Assembly: GCA_013298625.1 (NCBI GenBank)
Contig: JAAFIF010000048.1
Coordinates: 1-64,000 of the forward strand
Direction of reading: 5' to 3'
DNA length: 64,000 bases
DNA from: Myxococcales bacterium
GTDB lineage: Bacteria > Myxococcota_A > Polyangia > Polyangiales > Ga0077539
The translations under genes and the position numbers were made by a program. The notes under the pieces are model-generated. The model ran no database searches, was not told where the DNA came from, and saw only the letters and a program-made list of their open reading frames with translations. Every line of letters starts with the position of its first letter. Within the stretch, counting starts at the first letter, position 1. Positions 44,368 through 53,021 of this stretch are shown in pieces.

Positions 44368-45249
44368 TCAGGCGCTGGCCGAGACCGTCGCGGCGCGCGT
44401 CGTGACGAACTCGTGCATCCACGGGACCATCGCGCGAAGCAGGCCGTCGGCGTCTTCGAGGTACGGGCTGTGACCGACGCCTTCGGGCTCGATCACGCGC
44501 GCGCCGCGCAAGTGGGTCGCGAAGAACTCACGACAGCCCTCGGGAAACACTCGGTCCCCCTTCGGCCACACGAGCAGCGTCGGCGCAGAGAGCGAGCGGA
44601 TCTCGTGCGCGCTGAACTGATGCTCGGCGCGCGTGGACGACAGCAGCGAGCGCACAGAGGGGGCGCGAAACTTCTGCTGTGTCCCCCACGCGAGCATCGA
44701 GCGCGGCCAGGGAGGGCGGACGAACACGCGGTCGATGAAGCTCTTGGCGCTCTCGTGCGAGTCGATCGTGACGCTCTGGCGAAAGCTCGCGAACGAGCGC
44801 TCGCTCATGGACGCGCCCGCGGGCGAGACCAGAACGAGCCCTCGGACACGCTCGGGGCGCGCGAGGGCGAAGCGCACGGCTGCTGCGCCGCCGAGGGAGT
44901 TTCCGAACACGATGCTGTCGCCCGGCGCGAGCACGTCGAGCGCCTGCACGAGCCCCACCTCGAGGCTCTCGGGCGTCAGTCCGTCCCCCGGAACCTCGCT
45001 GTCTCCGTGCCCAGGAAGATCCAGAGCCACCACGCCGCGCGTGTGCTTGCGCAGCGGTTCGAGCAGCGGCCCGAGGTGCACCGCCGCCGAGCCGAGCCCG
45101 TGCAACAGCACGACGGTGGGCAACGGACCGCGACCAGGCGCCGCGAGCGCGTGCATCACTCCCACATCGGTGCGCACCCGCGCGCTCTTGAAGCCCTTCG
45201 CGCGCAGCGGAAGAAACAACAGCCGCTCAGGAGGAAGAAGAATTGCCAC
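44368..45249 (-). CDS. alpha/beta-hydrolase fold protein
   Basis: The 293-residue protein has the oxyanion-loop start VVLLHGLGSAAVHLG, the nucleophile elbow VFGNSLGGAAAV (Ser in GNSLGG), the acid-region WPKGDRVFP and the histidine-region GVGHSPYLEDAD, so the catalytic triad is plausibly complete. It fits the large esterase/lipase/haloalkane-type alpha/beta-hydrolase group; the substrate is unknown. The start is uncertain: GTG at 45249 gives a sensible N-terminus (VAILLPPERLLFLPLR), while the upstream ATG at 45360 would overlap the divergent gene and its operator region. Confidence 0.75.
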   Translation of the reverse strand: MAILLPPERLLFLPLRAKGFKSARVRTDVGVMHALAAPGRGPLPTVVLLHGLGSAAVHLGPLLEPLRKHTRGVVALDLPGHGDSEVPGDGLTPESLEVGLVQALDVLAPGDSIVFGNSLGGAAAVRFALARPERVRGLVLVSPAGASMSERSFASFRQSVTIDSHESAKSFIDRVFVRPPWPRSMLAWGTQQKFRAPSVRSLLSSTRAEHQFSAHEIRSLSAPTLLVWPKGDRVFPEGCREFFATHLRGARVIEPEGVGHSPYLEDADGLLRAMVPWMHEFVTTRAATVSASA

Positions 45250-45254
45250 GGCGG

Positions 45255-45321
45255 CACTGTGGCCGTCGGTTGCACAGTGGTCAAAGTCATGACATTGACC
45301 AACGTCAGTCAGCCTTGACTG
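45255..45321. promoter_or_regulatory. palindromic operator region between divergent genes
   Basis: Three inverted repeats crowd the 109-bp divergent gap: a 7-bp stem (45255-45261 with 45273-45279), a 22-bp imperfect palindrome (45279-45300, two mismatched pairs, centred on GTCATGAC), and a perfect 6-bp-arm palindrome (45306-45321). TTGACT at 45315-45320 could be a -35 box, with a weak CTACTG at 45338. The layout suggests a TetR-type regulator shared by both genes. No such regulator lies in the window. Confidence 0.45.
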
Positions 45322-45358
45322 CGTAACGTACTTCGCACTACTGCGTAGAGGACACACC

Positions 45359-46336
45359 ATGGCCAGTCGATTGATGCAGTGGCTCCACGGCGAGCAAGGG
45401 CCGAAGTTCGGCGCGGACCCAGGCGAGTTCGACGCAGCGGCGGTCGACGAGACGCTGCGCTGGGTCGGCCCGGTGTTCGGCGAGCGCTCGGCGGACCACA
45501 GGCGACGGGGCTACTTCGATTGCTCGTACGAGGGCTTCGAGAACATCCCGGACGAGCCCGTGATGGTGGTGATGAACCACTCGGGCGGCACGACGATCCC
45601 CGACGTCTGGGGCTTCGTCGCGAAGTGGTATCGAACCTTCGGCTCGTCGCGGCCGATCCACGCGATGGCGCACGACATGATCTTCTCGCTCGACGCGACG
45701 GGGGCGTTCTTCGCGAAGCGGGGCGTGATGCACGCGACGCGCGCGGCGTGCTTGCGCGCGCTGATGGGCTACAAGCGCGACGTGCTCGTCCTGCCGGGCG
45801 GCGACCGCGAGACGTGGCGGCCGTGGTCCAAGCGGTTCGAGTGCGATTTTTCAGGACGAACCGGGTACGTCCGCATGGCCATGGAGGCCGGCTCGCGCAT
45901 CGTCCCCGTGTCGCACGCGGGCGCGCACGAGACGCTGATGGTGCTCAGCGACGGGCACCGGTTCGCGCGCGCGATCGGGCTGCATCGCATCGCGCGGGCA
46001 GAGATCTTTCCGGTGCACCTGTCGCTGCCGTGGGGGCTCGCGGTCGGTCCGTGGCCGCACTTTCCGCTGCCTGCGGCGATGCGCTACCGCGTGGGCGAGC
46101 CCATCGAGACGCGCTGGGACGGCAGCGGTCACCGCGAAGACTGGGTTCACTCGGTCGACGGCCGCGTGCGCGCAGAGATCCAAAAGGGCCTCGACGTGTT
46201 TGCTCAGCGAGCACACAGCCCCGCACCGCACGCCAACGCCAACGCCAACGCCAACGAGACGCGCTCGCCGAGCAGCGACGCCGCGCACGAAGCCGCAGGC
46301 CGCGCCCTCGCAGAAGAGCTCGTCGCCAAACGCTGA
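45359..46336 (+). CDS. lysophospholipid/glycerol acyltransferase-like protein
   Basis: The 325-residue protein shows the acyltransferase block I MNHSGGTTIPDVW (72-84), an HX6D variant of the PlsC/DGAT His-Asp site, then GAFFAKRGVMHATR and LVLPGGDRETWRPW in later blocks. It best fits a membrane-associated acyltransferase of the PlsC/DGAT superfamily. The C-terminal 45 residues are disordered and include an AsnAla repeat coded by CCAACG hexamers at 46233-46256. It is divergent from the alpha/beta-hydrolase across a palindromic promoter region, so lipid turnover is a plausible joint role. The start is the ATG at 45359. Confidence 0.72.
   Translation: MASRLMQWLHGEQGPKFGADPGEFDAAAVDETLRWVGPVFGERSADHRRRGYFDCSYEGFENIPDEPVMVVMNHSGGTTIPDVWGFVAKWYRTFGSSRPIHAMAHDMIFSLDATGAFFAKRGVMHATRAACLRALMGYKRDVLVLPGGDRETWRPWSKRFECDFSGRTGYVRMAMEAGSRIVPVSHAGAHETLMVLSDGHRFARAIGLHRIARAEIFPVHLSLPWGLAVGPWPHFPLPAAMRYRVGEPIETRWDGSGHREDWVHSVDGRVRAEIQKGLDVFAQRAHSPAPHANANANANETRSPSSDAAHEAAGRALAEELVAKR
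46233..46256 (+). repeat. CCAACG hexamer repeat in the acyltransferase gene
   Basis: Four perfect CCAACG units encode an Asn-Ala repeat in the disordered tail. The same hexamer appears in the lipoprotein linker at 20895-20945. Confidence 0.9.
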
Positions 46337-46451
46337 AGAGCGGACGCCGCGGTGATCGTTTCGACAGCGATTCTGCAGAGCGATCTTCGGACATAGTCTG
46401 TCCCGCAACGCTTGTGCTCTCCGATCTGATCGGCGAGCGTGCCGGGTCGCC

Positions 46452-47381
46452 ATGGCGCACTCAGACCGCGCGTTTCGAGCATTCTGTCGGCACGAGCCCG
46501 AGCAAGTCGTCGCGTTCGTCAGGCTCTGCGCGCCGACGCTGCTCGCGAATTCACCGACCGACGCCCGACTGATCGTCGCGACGCCCACGCAGATCGACGC
46601 GCTGCCGCCGCCGATCGACATGGACTTCGCCTCGCAGATCGGCGCTGACGAGCTGCTCCACGTCGAGGCGCAAGCGTATCGCGATCGGGGATTTCTGGCG
46701 CGCGTGCTGCGGTACCATCTGTCTCTCGTGGTCAAGCACCCCGAGCGCCGCGTGCGCTCGGTGGCGCTGTGGCTGACGACGCCGGCCGATGACCTGCGAC
46801 CGACGATGATCGTTCACAACGACGTGTCGCTGCGACTCACGTCGATCGTGCTCAGCGAAGTGCCCGCGGAGCTTCTGCTCGGCCACCCCAAGCTCGCTTG
46901 CTTCGCCGCTGGCGCCGCGTGGCAAGGTGACGCACGCTCGCTCTGTCAGTTGGTCGCGCGCTCGCTCGGCGATTCGGGCGCGTCGTTCTTCGCTCAACAC
47001 TTCGCCACGGTCGCAGCCATCATGAACGGAAGGTACGAAGCCATGACCCAGGCCATGCGAGACGCCGACATGGAGCCCATTATCATCGAGGATCTCGTCG
47101 ACTTCGGCTTCGATCGAGGATTCGCGTCGGGCATCGAGAAGGGCATCGAGAAGGGCATCGAGAAGGGCATCGAGAAGGGCATCGAGCAAGGGCGCATCGA
47201 AGGAATGCGCGGCGCGCTCGCGCCCCTCGTGCGGCTCTGCGAGAAGCGGCTCGGCCGCGCGATGACCCAGCCCGAACACGCGCGGTTGCTCGCGGCGACC
47301 CAGGGAAGCAGCGACGAGGTCGCCGACGCGCTCGAGAAGCCGGCAGAAGAGCTCGCCGCGTGGCTCTCGCAGCGGGCGTGA
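46452..47381 (+). CDS. Rpn/PD-(D/E)XK-like protein with GIEKG coiled repeat
   Basis: The 309-residue protein has an N-terminal domain (1-185) like the Rpn or PD-(D/E)XK nuclease-fold proteins of bacteria, including LLHVEAQAYRDRGFLARVL (about 69-87; the Glu/Gln of LHVEAQ is a nuclease-like core) and RPTMIVHNDVSLRLT. After about 220 comes a charged helix built from the five-copy GIEKG repeat, then EQGRIEGMRGALAPL and a helical tail. These proteins typically carry such repeats; recombination-promoting activity is known for some Rpn members but is unproven here. The ATG at 46452 is used. Confidence 0.72.
   Translation: MAHSDRAFRAFCRHEPEQVVAFVRLCAPTLLANSPTDARLIVATPTQIDALPPPIDMDFASQIGADELLHVEAQAYRDRGFLARVLRYHLSLVVKHPERRVRSVALWLTTPADDLRPTMIVHNDVSLRLTSIVLSEVPAELLLGHPKLACFAAGAAWQGDARSLCQLVARSLGDSGASFFAQHFATVAAIMNGRYEAMTQAMRDADMEPIIIEDLVDFGFDRGFASGIEKGIEKGIEKGIEKGIEQGRIEGMRGALAPLVRLCEKRLGRAMTQPEHARLLAATQGSSDEVADALEKPAEELAAWLSQRA
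47130..47189 (+). repeat. 12-bp coding tandem repeat
   Basis: Five copies of a 12-bp unit (GGCATCGAGAAG; the last copy differs at two bases) encode consecutive Gly-Ile-Glu-Lys turns of a charged helix in the Rpn-like gene. In-frame unit gain or loss would lengthen or shorten the helix. Confidence 0.92.
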
Positions 47382-47416
47382 CGAACGCGCCGCGCGCGCT
47401 GTAGCATCGACCGACG

Positions 47417-48391
47417 ATGCATTCTTTCGCGCGTTCGATGGCGATGGTTGGAGCGCTGGCGACGCTCGCGGCTTGTGGGACTCCGCGGCCGCCGCTGTTG
47501 CCACCGACGGACAGCTCGTCGAGCACCGACGCCGCGACGGACACAGGCGTCGGCGGAGGCTCGGACGCTGGGCGCTGCACGCGCCAAGAGGACTGCGACG
47601 ACGGGATCGCGTGCACCGACGAGTCGTGCGTGTTCGGCGGCGTATGCGAGCGGACGACCAACGACAACCGCTGCCCGATGGGCCAGCGCTGCTTCGTCGG
47701 CCGCGGCTGCGCCGCGGGCAACTCGTGCATGCGCAACGAGGACTGCAACGACAACGTCGCGTGCACGCGGGACGTGTGCGGCGCGGGCGGGGTGTGCCAG
47801 AACATCCGCGACGACTCGCGATGTACGGCGGGCGAGCGCTGTTCGTACACGCTCAACTGCGTCGCGCCGGGCCGCTGCGGGACCGACCCCGACTGCGACG
47901 ACGGTCGGTTTTGCAACGGCGTCGAGCGCTGCACGAGCGGGATGTGCGCGGCGGGCACCGCGCCCAACTGCGCCGACAGCGATATGTGCACGGGCGACGT
48001 GTGCAACGAGGCCATGCGCATGTGCGAGCACGTGATGCTCAACCCGTGCGGCGGGAGCGTGCAGGCGGGCGTTTACGATGTCACGCCCGCGCCTAGCTAC
48101 ACATGCGGCACTGGCAACTTCGGCCCGGTGAGCAGCCTGAACGTCGATGTGTCGGGATCGAATGTCACCGTGCGGGGCCTGCCGGTCGACCTCACTGGCA
48201 CGCAATCGATGGGGATGTTCAGCGCATCCGGTCGCTGGTCGCGTGGGATCTGCACGTGGGTATTTACGCTGCAGGGCGCCGCGACGATGGCGAATCGGCT
48301 CAGGATGACGCTCAACGTATCGTTCGACTTCTGCGATGTCTCAACGGGCTGTGTTCCCCAGCCATACGCGTTCGACGGAACGAGGAGATAA
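47417..48391 (+). CDS. Cys-rich repeat lipoprotein, first of tandem pair
   Basis: The 324-residue protein has a lipobox LAAC (Cys20) and a Ser/Asp/Ala spacer. Three Cys-rich units of about 45 residues follow, with the pattern C..DCDDGIACTDESC..GGVCE...RC, then a CNGVERC module. The last 110 residues (SVQAGVYDVTPAPSYTCGTG on) form a beta-rich domain. The Cys pattern resembles the C-rich repeat proteins common in myxobacterial surface proteins. It is followed by its paralogue with 5 bp between stop and start; a GAGGAG ribosome site lies inside its own stop region. Confidence 0.75.
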   Translation: MHSFARSMAMVGALATLAACGTPRPPLLPPTDSSSSTDAATDTGVGGGSDAGRCTRQEDCDDGIACTDESCVFGGVCERTTNDNRCPMGQRCFVGRGCAAGNSCMRNEDCNDNVACTRDVCGAGGVCQNIRDDSRCTAGERCSYTLNCVAPGRCGTDPDCDDGRFCNGVERCTSGMCAAGTAPNCADSDMCTGDVCNEAMRMCEHVMLNPCGGSVQAGVYDVTPAPSYTCGTGNFGPVSSLNVDVSGSNVTVRGLPVDLTGTQSMGMFSASGRWSRGICTWVFTLQGAATMANRLRMTLNVSFDFCDVSTGCVPQPYAFDGTRR

Positions 48392-48396
48392 TACTC

Positions 48397-49506
48397 ATGC
48401 GAATTGCTTCTCGAATCGTCAGTTTCTCTGTCGCGGCCGCTGCAATGACGGGGCTGATCGCGTGTGGTCCCGTCCGGCCACTCACCGGCGACTCGGGCTC
48501 GTCTGATGCGACGATGAACGGCTGCACGCGCAACGAAGACTGCAACGACAACACGGCGTGCACACGCGACCTGTGCCTGGTCGGCGGCGTGTGCGAGCAC
48601 AGCGCGGACAACTCGATGTGCTCTGCGGGCCAGATGTGCGTCTCGGGACGCGGCTGCACCACGGGCGGAACACGCACGTGCATGTCCTCTGCAGAGTGCG
48701 ACGATCGCATCGCGTGCACGCGCGACAGCTGCCTCGTCGACGGCACATGCCGCAATCAACCCGACGACACGCAGTGCACCAACGGCCAGGTCTGCAACCC
48801 AACCTCGGGCTGCGGCGCGAGCACGATGTGCACGACCAACGCTCAGTGCAACGACAACATCGAGTGCACCGAGGACACGTGCACCGTCGCGGGGACATGC
48901 GAGCACGTTCCGCAGAACACCCGTTGCATGGGCGGGCGCACGTGCAACGCGACGATGGGCTGCATCATGGCGACCGCGTGTCGCAACAACGCCGAGTGCG
49001 ACGATGGCAACTACTGCAACGGCGCCGAGACGTGCAACACCGAGCTCGCCTGCGTCGCGGGGATGGCCGTCAACTGCGCGGACATGGACCCGTGCACGGT
49101 CGATGCGTGCAACGAGGGGACGCGGATGTGCACGCACATGATGGACATGGCGTGCATGGGCGGCACCGTTCGGTCGGGCATCTATGACTTGTCTCCGGCG
49201 CCAATGCGCGCGTGTGCAGGTGGCGGAGTGAACTTCAACGTGCGGTTCCTCCAGTTCACGGTGACTGCGATGGGACTGACCGCGACTGGCGCGCCCGCGA
49301 CCATGACCGGCCCCGCGCCGATGGCGAACCGCTTCCGAGTCACGGGCACGGTTCCAGGCACGTGCAACGAGGTCTACACACTCACGGGTGAGTTCACGTC
49401 GATGAACGAATTCACCGGCGAATTCTTAGTCGAGTTCGTGGGTGGCTTCTTCTGCTTGGATTGCACGAACCAGCGCTGGCCTGTGCGGGGAACCTACCGC
49501 ATGTAG
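48397..49506 (+). CDS. Cys-rich repeat lipoprotein, second of tandem pair
   Basis: The 369-residue paralogue of the upstream gene has a lipobox LIAC (Cys23). It has four Cys-rich units (NEDCNDNTACTRDLCLVGG type) versus three upstream, and an equivalent C-terminal beta domain (GTVRSGIYDLSPAPMRACAG on). The shared VxxGxYDxxPAP linker shows common descent; the units and termini have diverged, so this is an old duplication. Co-expression is likely, with 5 bp between the genes. It converges with the next FG-GAP lipoprotein gene (56-bp gap). Confidence 0.78.
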   Translation: MRIASRIVSFSVAAAAMTGLIACGPVRPLTGDSGSSDATMNGCTRNEDCNDNTACTRDLCLVGGVCEHSADNSMCSAGQMCVSGRGCTTGGTRTCMSSAECDDRIACTRDSCLVDGTCRNQPDDTQCTNGQVCNPTSGCGASTMCTTNAQCNDNIECTEDTCTVAGTCEHVPQNTRCMGGRTCNATMGCIMATACRNNAECDDGNYCNGAETCNTELACVAGMAVNCADMDPCTVDACNEGTRMCTHMMDMACMGGTVRSGIYDLSPAPMRACAGGGVNFNVRFLQFTVTAMGLTATGAPATMTGPAPMANRFRVTGTVPGTCNEVYTLTGEFTSMNEFTGEFLVEFVGGFFCLDCTNQRWPVRGTYRM

Positions 49507-49562
49507 CATCGCTGTTGAGAAATGAAGTGGACCTCGCGAACGGGCGAACGCGAGGACGATCG

Positions 49563-51599
49563 TCAACGCGAAGACGTTACAGACGCACCGAACCGCCCCA
49601 TCGCGCCGCTGGTCTCGAGCGCAGAAAACGCAAGAGGAAACGCTTGCGCGTCGTAGCGCCGCACGTGACCTGTAGCCAACACTTCAGGCTCGCCAACATA
49701 CAACGCCTCCCGCCCTCCAAGCGTACGCGGAGCGTTGACTCCAATCGCCCATCCGAAGCCTGTCCCTGCGGCGGACGCAGCGACTCGCGACGGGAGCGAA
49801 GAAGGAGTGCCCCGCGCCCCAGCAAAGATCCAAACTTCTCCTCGCGTGGTGCTTTGCAGGTCTGTTGACGATGTGACGATGTCATCAACGCCATCCGCGT
49901 TGAGGTCTCCAGCCGACATGACAGCGCCAATGTTCTGGCGATCGTTGTCACCCCACAACATCACGGACGGCATCTCGGGCAGCGCGCCGCGGGACGAACA
50001 ATACACCGCGATACTTCCACCGTTGAGGTAGCCCAGCCTCCCGTCGCGAGGAGCGCCGACAGCGACGTCTGGCAAGCCGTCGCCGTTCACGTCGCCGAGC
50101 AGTTGGACACGCCTTCCGAACAGCCCGCCAGGTCCTCCGCCTGTCCAGCGAACGGCGATAGGCCCGATCCCTGATGCGCTGCCGAGCGCGATGGACGCAG
50201 CGCCTTCGCCGGGACCAAAGCTGCTGTTGAGCACCTGATTCGGCTCTCCAACGACCATGTCAGCAAAGCCATCAGCGTTGAAGTCTCCTGCGCTCGAGAT
50301 CGACGCTCCAAAGTAGCCGCTTGCGCGGACTCCGCTGATTCGCAGAGGAGAGCGGACACCGCTGGGCGAGCCGAGAAAGACGTACACAGCGCCAGCCCTC
50401 ACGAGCGGGCCTTCGTCTTCGAGTGGAGCAGACACTGCGATGTCTGCGTATCCGTCGTGATTGAGGTCGCCGACACCCGCAACAGCAAAGCCGAATAGCT
50501 TGCCCGAGACGGGCTCTGTCAGGGTTTGACTTGCAGTGAGCGGAGCTGCGCTGAGCCGGTCCGTGCCAAAGAACAGAAGGACCCGTGGATTCGGCCGAAC
50601 GAGCGTCGCAGCGACGTCCGAAAACCCATCGCCGTTCACGTCACCGACGTTGGCAACCTCGATCGAGAACTGGGCGTCCAACTCCGCGCCTCCAGCGCGG
50701 AGCACAGTGCTGCTCGAAGGTCCGCTCGTCACAAGGACGCTCAGCACACCAGCCGCGCTGTTGCCCATCCAGCTCGCGGTGGGGGCTCCCGCGGCCCAAT
50801 CGCCGAGACCATCGCGGTTGTAGTCGAACATGGCTCCCCAGACCGAGTCCGTGGCCGCTCCGCGCGGAGCAGGAACAAAACTCCACGTCGTGCTCGGCTG
50901 GCGCGCGACGGCATCACCGATCTTCGTTCGGACACGCCAAAAGTAGACGCCTCGCCCTGTGTCCCCCCGCACTGGTGCGCGGACACGCGTGCCGCGAACG
51001 ATCTCGCTCGCGACAAGACTTCCTTCCTCGCACCTGCTGCTCGAACAAACCTCCACTACTGCTTCAGCCACCCCGTCAGGCAGCGCCCACTCGAGCGTCG
51101 GTTGAACCGACGTTGTGAGACTTCCGCTGAGCGGAGCGACCAACCGCGCAGTCGGGACTTCGCACTGGCCATCACTCGATACAAACCCGGTCTCACACTC
51201 GATGGCGCAGACCGACGACGAGCACACCGCGCGTCCGTGAGCGACCGCGCCGCACGACCGGCCGCAAGACCCACAATTCTCGGGGTCGTTCGCCAACGTC
51301 GTGCACTGGTCTCCACATCGGTTCTGTGGCGGTTCGCAGTGTTGCGCGTCCGTGACGTCTTCGACCCGACCATCGAGGCTCGCATCAACGACGCTCGCTT
51401 CGATCGTCATGCCGCTGTCGCGCGAGTAACAGTTCTCGTTCGCGGGGCGCTCTCGCGTTCCGCATTCAAACAGACACTGATTCGAGTCCCTTGCCTTGAT
51501 GAGAGGAGGATCGCAGCGAAGTTCCGACCGGCAAGCAGCCGGCCCACAGAGCGCGACCAAACACACTACCCACCCGCATCGTCTATTGTTCGAAGCCAT
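49563..51599 (-). CDS. Cys/fibronectin/FG-GAP lipoprotein
   Basis: The 678-residue protein has a lipobox PAAC (Cys23). A short Cys block (CGSCGRSCGAVAHGRAVC), a fibronectin-like domain (about 165-255; TLEWALPDGVAEAVVEVC) and an FG-GAP propeller (about 265-660) follow, with VGDVNGDGFSDVA, VGDLNHDGYADIAVSAP, AGDFNADGFADMVVGEP and LGDVNGDGLPDVAVGAP. It shares the module order and the DWAAGAP/DWVGGAP-type junction with the 1015-residue lipoprotein. The ATG at 51599 has GAAGGAG 9 nt upstream. Its third-codon bases look less GC-rich than the neighbours', which may mean a more recent arrival. Confidence 0.82.
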   Translation of the reverse strand: MASNNRRCGWVVCLVALCGPAACRSELRCDPPLIKARDSNQCLFECGTRERPANENCYSRDSGMTIEASVVDASLDGRVEDVTDAQHCEPPQNRCGDQCTTLANDPENCGSCGRSCGAVAHGRAVCSSSVCAIECETGFVSSDGQCEVPTARLVAPLSGSLTTSVQPTLEWALPDGVAEAVVEVCSSSRCEEGSLVASEIVRGTRVRAPVRGDTGRGVYFWRVRTKIGDAVARQPSTTWSFVPAPRGAATDSVWGAMFDYNRDGLGDWAAGAPTASWMGNSAAGVLSVLVTSGPSSSTVLRAGGAELDAQFSIEVANVGDVNGDGFSDVAATLVRPNPRVLLFFGTDRLSAAPLTASQTLTEPVSGKLFGFAVAGVGDLNHDGYADIAVSAPLEDEGPLVRAGAVYVFLGSPSGVRSPLRISGVRASGYFGASISSAGDFNADGFADMVVGEPNQVLNSSFGPGEGAASIALGSASGIGPIAVRWTGGGPGGLFGRRVQLLGDVNGDGLPDVAVGAPRDGRLGYLNGGSIAVYCSSRGALPEMPSVMLWGDNDRQNIGAVMSAGDLNADGVDDIVTSSTDLQSTTRGEVWIFAGARGTPSSLPSRVAASAAGTGFGWAIGVNAPRTLGGREALYVGEPEVLATGHVRRYDAQAFPLAFSALETSGAMGRFGASVTSSR

Positions 51600-51891
51600 C
51601 TGACTGCTCCTTCGGTTGTAGCCTTTTCCCGAGAGGCGCATAGATCCCGCAGACCGCCAAAGGGTTGCCTCCGCGTGTCGATTTCTCCACGAGCCCTCGA
51701 TCACGAACGGCATCGCCGTCGGACACGATACTCGATCAACTTCCTGGCGGCGGCGACGATCGAGCCTGCATGGACGGGCGGAGACGGCCCAGCTCGAGTC
51801 GATCGCTCTCCGCCATGCAACAGAGCACCTACCACCCGTAGCGCCGCGCCGTTGCGCGCGCGTGTCCGCAGCGACACCATCGCGCTCGCGC

Positions 51892-52116
51892 ATGCCCAAC
51901 CTCGACCGAACGCGTTGGCCGCACGTGTGTCGGCGGTGCCTCGGCCCGATCGCTGCCCGCGAGGCGGCCATCCACCGCGCAGCCGACTGCGAGACCGCGC
52001 GCTCGGAGCGCTTCGATCACCCCGATTGCCTCATCGACGTCGACCCCGAAGCCGCCAGCCTCGAGTTCGAGAGAGAGAGCCCGCAGAGCACTTCGAGCGG
52101 CAGGTACGAGCCATGA
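51892..52116 (+). CDS. small putative zinc-binding protein
   Basis: The 74-residue protein contains a possible zinc site: VCRRC near the N-terminus, then HRAADC and HPDC, in an otherwise charged sequence. The ATG at 51892 is preferred over an upstream in-frame start. Its stop overlaps the next gene's ATG (ATGA), the main support for calling a gene this short. Function unknown. Confidence 0.55.
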   Translation: MPNLDRTRWPHVCRRCLGPIAAREAAIHRAADCETARSERFDHPDCLIDVDPEAASLEFERESPQSTSSGRYEP

Positions 52117-52979
52117 ACGCCGAGCCCGACGAGAGCCTGCTCTCGCCTGCAGCCGCGCACCTTCGGGCGATCTTGACGGCGCTCGAAGGGCCGAGCGAGG
52201 ACGAGCTGCGGCCGTGGGTCACGCTCGCGCGGGACTGCGACGGGATCGCCGAGTTTTTCGAGCGCGCGTCGCTGCTCGACGAGGCGGCGGCGCTCGCGGA
52301 CGAGCGTTGGTTCTACGCCGAGCGGGGGCGCTGCCCGCGGTGCGGAGCGCGGGACGTCACCTCCGTCTACCAGCGTGGCAACGAGCCGCGCTCGCGCCCG
52401 CAGCGGTGCGCGGCGTGCGGGCTCGCCTGGAGCCAAGAGGAGCATCGCGCGAGGGTTCCTGCAGATTGGGCGGCAGCGGTGATGGTCGCCGCGCGCGCCG
52501 CGCGCATCAAGAGCGCAGAGCGCCTCGCGCGGCAGGTCAACGAGTCGCTCGCCGCCTTCGACAAGCCGCACGCGAGCGCGTTCGAGTGGGTGATCGTCGA
52601 CGCGATCGACGGCGAGTCGGTCTACGACCTGCGCGCCGGCGCCGTGCTGACAGCCAACCCTTCGTCCCTCACGCGCGCTGTGAGCCGAGGTCGAACGCTC
52701 TCGCCGTTGAACCCGGTCGTGCTCTGCGACGAGGTCGCGATGGTGCAAACGGTGCACCCCATGGCCGTCGAGATCGCGCGGGACCTCGTCGCGCTCGACG
52801 GCTGGGCCCGCGCGCGGCCGACGTCGAACGAGCACACCGCGTTCGCCGCGCTCGACGCGCTCTACACAGAAGGGGCGATCTATCAGGGCGTCGATCAAGG
52901 TCGCGTTCGACTGCGCGCGCTCTGGCGCTGCCCGCAGGACATCGTTCGGGTCTTGCCGCGCGAGGTGCCCGTGTGGTGA
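52113..52979 (+). CDS. hypothetical protein with zinc ribbon
   Basis: The 288-residue protein has an N-terminal helical region, then a four-Cys zinc ribbon (CPRCGARD near 73-80 and CAACG near 98-102), then a helical middle and a beta-rich end (VVLCDEVAMVQTVHPMAVEI). No family is recognised. It begins inside the stop codon of the small zinc-binding gene, so the two zinc proteins are coupled. It converges with the SUMF1-like gene, 42 bp away. Confidence 0.6.
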   Translation: MNAEPDESLLSPAAAHLRAILTALEGPSEDELRPWVTLARDCDGIAEFFERASLLDEAAALADERWFYAERGRCPRCGARDVTSVYQRGNEPRSRPQRCAACGLAWSQEEHRARVPADWAAAVMVAARAARIKSAERLARQVNESLAAFDKPHASAFEWVIVDAIDGESVYDLRAGAVLTANPSSLTRAVSRGRTLSPLNPVVLCDEVAMVQTVHPMAVEIARDLVALDGWARARPTSNEHTAFAALDALYTEGAIYQGVDQGRVRLRALWRCPQDIVRVLPREVPVW

Positions 52980-53021
52980 AGCGCTGCGCGGCGACGAGCG
53001 GCGCGTCGCGGACGGGCGCGC

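Noticed and set aside
46389..46403. Small inverted repeat GGACA/TGTCC upstream of the Rpn-like gene
   Set aside because: Five-base arms occur often by chance at this GC content; no second site or regulator supports it.
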